Source: Bacteroidota bacterium (GTDB lineage Bacteria; Bacteroidota; Bacteroidia; J057). Taken from it: DNA of 5,779 nt. The translations under genes were made by a program, and so were the position numbers. The stretch is taken from NCBI GenBank assembly GCA_963169475.1, contig CAUJFT010000173.1, positions 1 through 5,779 of the forward strand, in the 5' to 3' direction. The notes under the pieces are model-generated. The model made no database searches and was not told the DNA's origin. It saw only the letters and a list, made by a program, of their open reading frames with translations. This document shows positions 1-5,036 of this stretch, piece after piece (the stretch's first letter is position 1; the number at the start of each line of letters is the position of its first letter).

Positions 1-438
1 ACGGGGCTTGTCCATAAACATTTTCAAGGTATTTCCGAGGAGTTGATGTCCCTTGGGTTTTCCTTTTGCCATGAGGTTGTCTAACTCCTGCGCTTTTGAC
101 CATGTGCCAAAGGATATATCGGAGGTATTAGAGGCATTAAAGAGTAATTCAAACATATCAAGGCAATCCGATACCAGCTTGTGATACATGGTATCTCCTT
201 CCTGCGGGCGGGGATTGTCTTTGGCGGTTTGCCCACAAATTTCAAAAGCTGTTTCAAACAAGTGCATCCTTGCGAACGGGCTAGGCACAGAAGTGGCTGC
301 CTTTGAACCGCTTCTGCGGGCTACGGTATCGCGGATTTGTTTAATCTCACCGGGACCTATCAGGATACTTCTGTCCCATGAGCGTAATTGCGGATTACTG
401 TTTTTATGAGGAGTAAAAATATAGTGTTGATTTGCCAT
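1..438 (-). CDS. Unidentified protein, N-terminal part (runs off left edge)
   Basis: This open frame begins at an ATG (438-436) and runs without a stop through the window edge, giving 146 visible residues. The start is well fixed: an in-frame TGA lies at 453-451 with no other ATG between, although no Shine-Dalgarno sequence precedes it. The protein looks soluble, with no signal peptide or membrane segment. It opens MANQHYIFTPHKNSNPQLRS, followed by a basic stretch (RDTVARRSGSK, residues 36-46), then VPSPFARMHLFETAFEIC (51-68). A probable helix follows around 84-100 (MYHKLVSDCLDMFELLF), then a Lys-rich turn near 125-130. I do not recognise the family and see no nucleotide-binding or catalytic motif. 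Codon-like composition, about 47% GC by hand count over the first 360 bases, and an unbroken frame support a real gene. It is isolated from hpf by a strong terminator, so it is probably a separate unit. The full length and function cannot be judged from here. Confidence 0.75.
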   Translation of the reverse strand, partial: MANQHYIFTPHKNSNPQLRSWDRSILIGPGEIKQIRDTVARRSGSKAATSVPSPFARMHLFETAFEICGQTAKDNPRPQEGDTMYHKLVSDCLDMFELLFNASNTSDISFGTWSKAQELDNLMAKGKPKGHQLLGNTLKMFMDKPR

Positions 439-490
439 ATTAGTTAGGAATCACGTTAAATATACTAAAAAAATGATGTTTTTGTAATAA

Positions 491-505
491 TCAACTCGTT
501 GTTGA
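491..505 (-). repeat. Short inverted repeat in the leader of the left-edge gene
   Basis: TCAAC (491-495) and GTTGA (501-505) are perfect inverted arms around a 5-base centre, about 50-65 bases upstream of the ATG at 438 and downstream of the candidate promoter. It could be a small leader hairpin or an operator half-site pair. At 5 bp per arm it could equally be chance. Confidence 0.25.
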
Positions 506-526
506 GTTTCGACCTCAAAGGGAGGG

Positions 527-557
527 TAAAGATACGATTTTTTTCTTTTTGAGCAAT
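527..557 (-). promoter_or_regulatory. Candidate Bacteroidota-type promoter for the left-edge gene
   Basis: On the minus strand, TATCTTTA (534-527) matches the Bacteroidota -7 element TAnnTTTG at all but the last base. It is preceded after 19 bases by TTG (556-554), fitting the -33 element. Transcription would start around 520 and leave a leader of about 80 bases before the ATG at 438. It sits between the hpf terminator and the gene, where a promoter is expected. This is a pattern match only; A/T-rich DNA gives such matches by chance. Confidence 0.4.
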
Positions 558-581
558 TTTTTTTAACCTTTTTATTGGTAA

Positions 582-628
582 GAAAAAAAGTAAGAGGCGG
601 TAGTTAATCCTACCGCCTCTTACTTTTT
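582..628 (-). terminator. Strong intrinsic terminator after hpf
   Basis: A perfect 19-bp stem pairs 585-603 with 610-628 around a 6-base loop (604-609). The G/C-rich core is GAGGCGGTAG / CTACCGCCTC. Read on the minus strand the hairpin ends in a run of seven T (589-583), the classic Rho-independent form. It begins 25 bases beyond the hpf stop codon at 654. The plus-strand reading also ends in five T (624-628), so it may work in both directions. It separates hpf from the left-edge gene. Confidence 0.9.
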
Positions 629-653
629 CGTTAGAGAAAATCAGAATGTGTGT

Positions 654-953
654 TTAGTGTCCGTTTACTTTCTCTTTATGCTTCTTTATTTGAATTTTTA
701 GCTTTTCAGTACAAATATCGGTGGCTTCTTCAAATTTGACACCGGTTTCAACCGCAATCAGGGTTTCGCCTGGTAGATTTAGCTTAATTTCAACACTTTT
801 ATTCTCTTTCGGTTCATTTTTTTGTAGTTTCAGATACACCTCTGCCCCGATAATGCGGTCGTAAAAAACATCTAACTTGTCGCATTTTTTTTGGATATAA
901 TCTAACAACTTTTGGTCTGCATCAAAATGAATGGATTGAATGTTCACTTTCAT
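654..953 (-). CDS. hpf: Ribosome hibernation-promoting factor, short HPF/RaiA family
   Basis: This 99-residue cytoplasmic protein matches the ribosome-associated translation inhibitor family (HPF/YfiA/RaiA). Members bind the 30S subunit in the mRNA/tRNA channel and keep idle ribosomes intact in stationary phase or starvation. The family pattern is visible throughout: IHFDADQKLLDYIQKKCDKL (residues 8-27) is the first strand and helix, VYLKL and VEIKLNLPGETLIA are central strands, and FEEATDICTEKLKIQIKKHK forms the basic second helix that contacts rRNA. The length fits the short form; the C-terminal dimerisation domain of long HPF is absent. The ATG at 953 has no Shine-Dalgarno sequence, only an A/T-rich leader, which is usual in Bacteroidota. 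It lies 105 bases behind the recombinase gene, with no terminator between, so it may be co-transcribed with it and also use its own promoter. The family assignment is firm. Confidence 0.95.
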   Translation of the reverse strand: MKVNIQSIHFDADQKLLDYIQKKCDKLDVFYDRIIGAEVYLKLQKNEPKENKSVEIKLNLPGETLIAVETGVKFEEATDICTEKLKIQIKKHKEKVNGH

Positions 954-974
954 AACTAATTTTTTTTTAATAAT

Positions 975-1006
975 AAAACATATAATTAATCGTGATTCTT
1001 TTACAA
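975..1006 (-). promoter_or_regulatory. Candidate promoter in the recombinase-hpf gap
   Basis: On the minus strand TATGTTTT (982-975) matches TAnnTTTG at seven of eight positions. TTG lies 21 bases upstream (1006-1004). Placed just before hpf, it would give a leader of only about 15 bases and let hpf be expressed independently of the recombinase, as expected for a growth-phase-controlled gene. It is a weak pattern in A/T-rich DNA. Confidence 0.35.
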
Positions 1007-1058
1007 GAGGAGACTTTCCAGCAGACCACTAACGGGGTCTAATGGCATCTTTTCTGGC

Positions 1059-1982
1059 TCAAGAATCTCGTTTTTTTGCACGTGGGTGTGACAAATTGTG
1101 GGCGTTTTTTAGGCGGGTAAGGGAATTATGGGTATAAATCTGGGTAGCTGCTAATGAACTATGCCCCAGAAGCGTTTTGATGTCATTTAACCCTGCTCCG
1201 GCATTCAGCAAATGAGTGGCATAGGTATGCCTAAGTACATGGGGTCCATGATTAGCTATCGCGCTTACCTGCATAAAATACTTTTTTGTAATACGGTAAA
1301 TCAACTTGTCATACATTGGTGTTCCATCTGTTTTTACGAAAAAAGCCCCTTGAAGGTTAGTCCTTTTTTTAAAACATTTCTCCTTATATTTTTCGAGGCT
1401 TCTTAACACCGGCTTTGTAAATGGAACGATTCGGGGCTTATTTCCTTTCCCTTTTATGGTTAGTATCTGCTGTCCGAAATCAATATCAGTCCAAGACAAT
1501 GCCAATAATTCCGAGCGTCTTAACCCACACCCGTAAAGGACTTCAAGGATACACTTATCGCGGATTCCTTCAAAAGTATCGGGGTAGGTAACCGTTTCAA
1601 GGAGTATCTCTGTTTCATGTTCTTTCAAAAAAACTGCAAGCTTTCGAGACATCTTTGGCAGGCTGATTCTCCCAGAAGGGTTAGCATTAATCACCTCATG
1701 CTGACGAAGACATTCAAAATAGCTCTTTATAGATGCCAGTTTTCTACTTACAGTTCTTGTAGTATTTCCACTTTTTAGAAGAAACCCTGTCCAACTTCTC
1801 AAAGAACGATGCCCGACTCCAACGACAGCGGCTTTGTCAAATAAATCTGTGCCGTTTTCGTCGAGTATAAATTTTGCAAAGGATTTTGTATCACGAATGT
1901 AGGCGCGAATAGTGGCATCTGAATACCCCCTCCGGACTTTAAGATATGCAGTATATAATTCCATCAACTCCATACACTCCAT
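1059..1982 (-). CDS. XerC/XerD-like tyrosine recombinase
   Basis: This 307-residue protein has the usual length and two-domain layout of Xer site-specific recombinases. The N-terminal SAM-like DNA-binding domain covers about residues 5-95 (with YSDATIRAYIRD near 20-31). The catalytic domain spans about 115-300. All catalytic residues are present: R155 in GCGLRRSEL, K179 in IKGKGNKPRIVP, H248 and R251 in HVLRHTYATHLL, H274 in LLGHSS, and nucleophile Y283 in TQIYTH. It should therefore be active. The spacing closely follows E. coli XerD. Its place immediately before hpf is a common Bacteroidota arrangement and argues for the resident chromosomal Xer-type enzyme (dimer resolution) rather than a phage or transposon integrase; no att sites or mobile genes are seen nearby. 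Three in-frame ATGs at codons 1, 4 and 7 leave the exact start open; codon 1 is the most upstream, with GGGAG about 13 bases before it. XerC and XerD cannot be told apart here. Confidence 0.93.
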   Translation of the reverse strand: MECMELMELYTAYLKVRRGYSDATIRAYIRDTKSFAKFILDENGTDLFDKAAVVGVGHRSLRSWTGFLLKSGNTTRTVSRKLASIKSYFECLRQHEVINANPSGRISLPKMSRKLAVFLKEHETEILLETVTYPDTFEGIRDKCILEVLYGCGLRRSELLALSWTDIDFGQQILTIKGKGNKPRIVPFTKPVLRSLEKYKEKCFKKRTNLQGAFFVKTDGTPMYDKLIYRITKKYFMQVSAIANHGPHVLRHTYATHLLNAGAGLNDIKTLLGHSSLAATQIYTHNSLTRLKNAHNLSHPRAKKRDS

Positions 1983-2230
1983 TTTGCCTAAGAACTCCCT
2001 ACAATCACTACTTAATAACCTCTACTAAAAACATTTTTTTTAATCCTTTTTTACCATAAGGCTTTCAAGGTTTAAAACTGAACTTTTTTTTTGGATTAAA
2101 CAAATTTTTTTGAAATTTTAATGAAATTATAATTTTTGGGAAAGAGATTATGCTTTTTGGGAAGTCTTAAAAAAAATATAATGCTAAAAGATTATCCCTT
2201 ATCTTAGCGCATTTTATTTCGGACATATCT
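1983..2230. other. A/T-rich intergenic region upstream of the recombinase
   Basis: No credible gene is found here on either strand. The stretch is rich in T and A runs (for example 2033-2041 and 2084-2092) and must contain the recombinase promoter if that gene has its own. I find no convincing TTG-N19-21-TAnnTTTG match, so none is assigned. AATCC at 2042-2046 and GGATT at 2093-2097 are inverted arms separated by 46 bases, too weak to interpret. The rpsU gene often found before this recombinase in Bacteroidota is absent. Confidence 0.6.
2133..2163. repeat. 10-base direct repeat spaced 21 bases apart
   Basis: TTTTTGGGAA occurs at 2133-2142 and again at 2154-2163, 21 bases start to start, which is two turns of B-DNA. 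An inverted copy of its core (TCCCAAAA) lies at 2230-2237, next to the receptor terminator. The helical phasing, upstream of the recombinase gene, is what a dimeric or paired regulator site would look like. No known operator matches. Chance is possible in such A/T-rich DNA. Confidence 0.35.
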
Positions 2231-2276
2231 CCCAAAAGGATACCGCCAACCACAAAAAAATCGTGGTTGGCGGTAT
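2231..2276 (-). terminator. Hairpin terminator of the TonB-dependent receptor gene
   Basis: A perfect 14-bp stem pairs 2240-2253 with 2263-2276 (ATACCGCCAACCAC and its complement) around a 9-base loop. It lies about 97 bases beyond the receptor stop codon. Read on the minus strand, the hairpin is followed only by CCTTTTGGG, so the T tract is short; the long run of seven T is in the loop. The position and stem strength make termination the best reading, with lower certainty than for the hpf terminator. Confidence 0.7.
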
Positions 2277-2373
2277 AAAAGGTATCTTCAAACTCACACC
2301 ATTTGCAAGACTAATTGTACTGCTTGGGATAAGTCATTCTTTGGCAGACCGATTATGATAGAGAGGCCATTTA

Positions 2374-4914
2374 TTAGAAAGTTACTTGGTACTGAAGCGT
2401 AAACTTCCGTTGCTCTCCCAAGGTGCCGGGAATTATCGTATATTCTTTATTAAACACATTGTCTATAGCAAGATTTAGGCGGTGATTATTCGTAATATCG
2501 TAACTCAATATAAAGTCAAACACATGCTCATCATTTGTATGACGCTTGCGAAAGTCCGCCATATCTCCCACAACGAGGTATAGGTATTGGTCTACAGACT
2601 TCATAAAGCTACGGTAACGGTAGTTGGCATTAAAGCCAAACTGTTTGTACTGAATCCCACCGCTTGCTCTTACGAGTGTACGATTTCTGTACTTTAACTC
2701 TTTGGGTTGGTCAAACTTTGTAGTATCATTCACATCTATCACCATCTGATTGACTGCCGGTCCGTTAAAGGCACTGATGTTAAAATAAGACAAATCTAAT
2801 TGATTTTTTTCGGCTACGGCATTTAAGTTAATAGGGACAAGATAAGTTACTCCTCCTGAAAAGTTAAATTGGAAGTTTTTGGTAGCATAAGAGTTAATCG
2901 TAGTGAACTCAAACCCGGTAATCCTTGCGTCTGTTACATTACGGGTAGAGAAGTAGGCATTTGTTCCCTTTGTAGGAAAGAGTTGTATCCACAAAGTATC
3001 AAGTCCGAATTCCATCATCTGATTATAGCGCATCATAAATCCTGCTACATCAACAAATCCTATAAAGCGTTTTTCTTTGGGACCAAAGGCATATCCCTGC
3101 CTTAATCCTATTTCTGTACTAAATCCATTTTCTGGTTTAACGACTGTGGAGGAGTCTTTTTTGTAGAGGTTAGGATTTACCTTTACGCCTCCGGCACCCG
3201 TAGCGGCAAAATATTCTGCGATAGTAGGAACTCTAAATGCCTGACCAAAAGAGGCTCTCACATTGGTAGCTCTTGCAAGTTCATAATTAAGCCCTGCTCT
3301 AAAAACAGGTTGGGTTTGACGTTTTTGAATAATGTCTATATTTTTATTGATGAAAGACAGTAGGGAGTCTGGTTTTTTGGTTACTTCGTGAATATTGGTT
3401 TTTACCGTTTCTAGCCTCCCGCCTAATGTGGCATTAAGTCTTCCAAACCGGGCATCTAATTGGGTATATATTCCCATGGAAGTTTGGCTATAGCTTCCAT
3501 TATAAAGTTCGGGAGAGTTAGTCGTTCCGTGTGCTACGGTAAATCCGGAGACCCAATTGATTTTTTCTTTAATTTTAGTTTGATATAGAAAGTCATTATA
3601 GGTAACAGAAGAAGCAGAGCCTTGTCCGGTATTATTTACATTATTATTGATAAGAAAGCGACCTCTATACCAGAAAAGGCTCTTTCCATTTGGGGTAAGA
3701 TATTTAATCACGGGGTCCACGGCAAAGCGGGTGTTGAGTTGTTTACGATATACCCCTGCTCCAGAGTTAGGGTACAATCCCCCTCCCACGTAAGTATGAA
3801 GGGTGTCTGTGGTTGGAATAATAGACGAATCGCTATATAGGATATTCACTGATGATGGGTAATATCGGTTATAGAAGATAGAAGTTCCGCTGGAGTCGCT
3901 CCTGAAAGTAAAATTTGCGCCCACAGTAAGTCCCGGTATTTTTTTGGGTTGGTATTTAGTATGTAAGATAGCGCGAACTTCTTCTTTATCTGTACCAAAA
4001 CGGTAGCCAGAATCTTTAATAAGGTCTAATTGCGCAGTAAGGCTAAGGTTTCCTACTTTTCGTTGGTGATAAAAATGTCCCGAGATGTTGTAGGCGGAGG
4101 AGGTATTATCCCAATCAAGGTTTCTGTTTCGGGGCGCGCTATACATTCCCTGACGTAAACGGATAGAGGTTTTAGGCTTGTCTCCCGCATCTCCGGTAAT
4201 TACGTTGATTACCCCACCAAGGGCAGCCGAACCATACATGACAGAGCTTGCTCCTTTCATTACTTCTACCTGCGAGATATTATCAAGGGGAACGAGAGAA
4301 AATTCTGGATTTCCGGCATCTCCTGTGAGTAAAGGCAGCCCGTCAAGGAGTACCATTACGCGGCTACCTACTCCATAAGCATACCCTGAACTTCCCCTTA
4401 TACTAAGCTGCCCGTCCAAATTATCTACACCGGGAATCTGGGTAATTACTTTGTCCACATTTGCGGTAGCTTGTAAGTTGATAGACTGTTGCTTAACTAC
4501 CGCAATCGAAACCGGAACGTCTTTTTGCTGCTGGTCAAATGCTCCCTTTGTTGCAGAAACTACGATTTCATCGGTGGTAAATGTAGTAGGAAGCATGGTG
4601 AAATTATAGACGATTGGGGAACTGCCAAGCAAAACCTCCGCTTCATAAGGGGCGTATCCATCTAATAGTGCTTTAAGCAATATTCGGGTTCTTCCCTTAG
4701 TATCTATTTCGGCAGAATATTTTCCGTTTGAATCAGATTCGCCCCCTCCTTCTCCGTCTCCCTCTCCAATAATTACAGAGACCCCTAATATCGGTTTTTT
4801 GGAAACATTATCCGTAATCACTCCCTCTATGGTTACATTTTGGGCAATGATATAGTTGGCTATACCCATAAGCACCATCATAAATAGCAGTTTTCTTGCG
4901 TAGTTTTGCGTCAT
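2374..4914 (-). CDS. TonB-dependent outer-membrane receptor with carboxypeptidase-like domain
   Basis: This is a complete 846-residue ligand-gated outer-membrane transporter powered by TonB-ExbB-ExbD. Residues 1-24 form a signal peptide (basic start, hydrophobic core, cleavage likely after IIA). A carboxypeptidase-D regulatory-like domain follows (about 26-110, VTIEGVITD...GVSVII...SNGKYS), typical of Bacteroidota receptors. A TonB-box-like DEIVVSA lies at 115-121. The plug domain (about 130-240) shows SIRGSSGY, RVMVLLDGLP and the hallmark VEVMKGASSVMYGSAALGGV. The 22-strand barrel fills the rest, with FRVPTIAEYF at 560-569 and NVFNKEYTIIPG at 819-830. The last residue is phenylalanine, the outer-membrane assembly signal, and a tandem TAATAA ends the frame. 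It is shorter than SusC proteins and no SusD partner is adjacent, so a glycan role is not indicated. The length and plug fit the siderophore/cobalamin/metal receptor type, but the substrate cannot be named. The ATG at 4914 lacks a Shine-Dalgarno sequence; no clear promoter or Fur box was seen. Confidence 0.95.
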   Translation of the reverse strand: MTQNYARKLLFMMVLMGIANYIIAQNVTIEGVITDNVSKKPILGVSVIIGEGDGEGGGESDSNGKYSAEIDTKGRTRILLKALLDGYAPYEAEVLLGSSPIVYNFTMLPTTFTTDEIVVSATKGAFDQQQKDVPVSIAVVKQQSINLQATANVDKVITQIPGVDNLDGQLSIRGSSGYAYGVGSRVMVLLDGLPLLTGDAGNPEFSLVPLDNISQVEVMKGASSVMYGSAALGGVINVITGDAGDKPKTSIRLRQGMYSAPRNRNLDWDNTSSAYNISGHFYHQRKVGNLSLTAQLDLIKDSGYRFGTDKEEVRAILHTKYQPKKIPGLTVGANFTFRSDSSGTSIFYNRYYPSSVNILYSDSSIIPTTDTLHTYVGGGLYPNSGAGVYRKQLNTRFAVDPVIKYLTPNGKSLFWYRGRFLINNNVNNTGQGSASSVTYNDFLYQTKIKEKINWVSGFTVAHGTTNSPELYNGSYSQTSMGIYTQLDARFGRLNATLGGRLETVKTNIHEVTKKPDSLLSFINKNIDIIQKRQTQPVFRAGLNYELARATNVRASFGQAFRVPTIAEYFAATGAGGVKVNPNLYKKDSSTVVKPENGFSTEIGLRQGYAFGPKEKRFIGFVDVAGFMMRYNQMMEFGLDTLWIQLFPTKGTNAYFSTRNVTDARITGFEFTTINSYATKNFQFNFSGGVTYLVPINLNAVAEKNQLDLSYFNISAFNGPAVNQMVIDVNDTTKFDQPKELKYRNRTLVRASGGIQYKQFGFNANYRYRSFMKSVDQYLYLVVGDMADFRKRHTNDEHVFDFILSYDITNNHRLNLAIDNVFNKEYTIIPGTLGEQRKFTLQYQVTF
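4750..4767 (-). repeat. Three tandem GGAGAN hexamers in the receptor gene
   Basis: Codons 50-55 of the receptor read as three hexamers, GGAGAG, GGAGAC and GGAGAA, encoding Gly-Glu, Gly-Asp, Gly-Glu. They lie inside a 26-base tract (4742-4767) that is purine on the coding strand except for one base. A six-base unit would change length without shifting frame. It sits in a loop of the N-terminal carboxypeptidase-like domain. Confidence 0.7.
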
Positions 4915-4993
4915 ATTTTTCTAAAAAAAAAGTAAAAAATTGATTTTTATAATTTTCGGTTGCAATATAGTTTTTTTTATTCTCACGGAAATT

Positions 4994-5026
4994 TATGTCC
5001 TTATTTTTTTAAAAAAAAAGGACATA
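4994..5026. repeat. Inverted repeat with A/T core between dehydratase and receptor
   Basis: Arms 4994-5008 and 5012-5026 are complementary except for one A-A mismatch (5003/5017). The outer part is TATGTCCTT / AAGGACATA and the core is a T run followed by an A run. It begins 11 bases beyond the dehydratase stop. It may be the dehydratase terminator, but the minus-strand continuation (AAATTTCCG) offers no good T tail, so function is uncertain. No convincing receptor promoter could be assigned in the remaining spacer. Confidence 0.5.
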
Positions 5027-5036
5027 GTTGTTATTT

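Noticed and set aside
188..409. Plus-strand 73-codon ORF opposite the left-edge gene
   Set aside because: Its residues are Ser/Cys/Leu-rich without family features, and the opposite strand has a longer, better-bounded coding frame.
1212..1406. Plus-strand ORF inside the recombinase gene
   Set aside because: Antisense shadow of a gene with intact catalytic motifs.
1059..1982. Recombinase as a mobile-element or phage integrase
   Set aside because: No excisionase, att-like repeats, tRNA target or phage genes are visible, and linkage to hpf points to a resident Xer-type enzyme.
2167..2226. Minus-strand 19-codon ORF starting with ATG (MSEIKCAKIRDN...)
   Set aside because: Too short, no ribosome site, and it ends in an A/T homopolymer run; no support for translation.
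2294..2368. Open minus-strand frame of 24 codons after the receptor stop, reading GLSIIIGLPKND and onward to a TGA
   Set aside because: The residue pattern looks gene-like, but there is no usable start codon, and the receptor already ends with the expected terminal Phe and a tandem stop, so it is not a frameshifted extension. Most likely chance.
2869..4378. Three plus-strand ORFs of 66 to 78 codons antisense to the receptor gene
   Set aside because: Shadows of a strongly supported long coding frame; no promoter, start context or family features.
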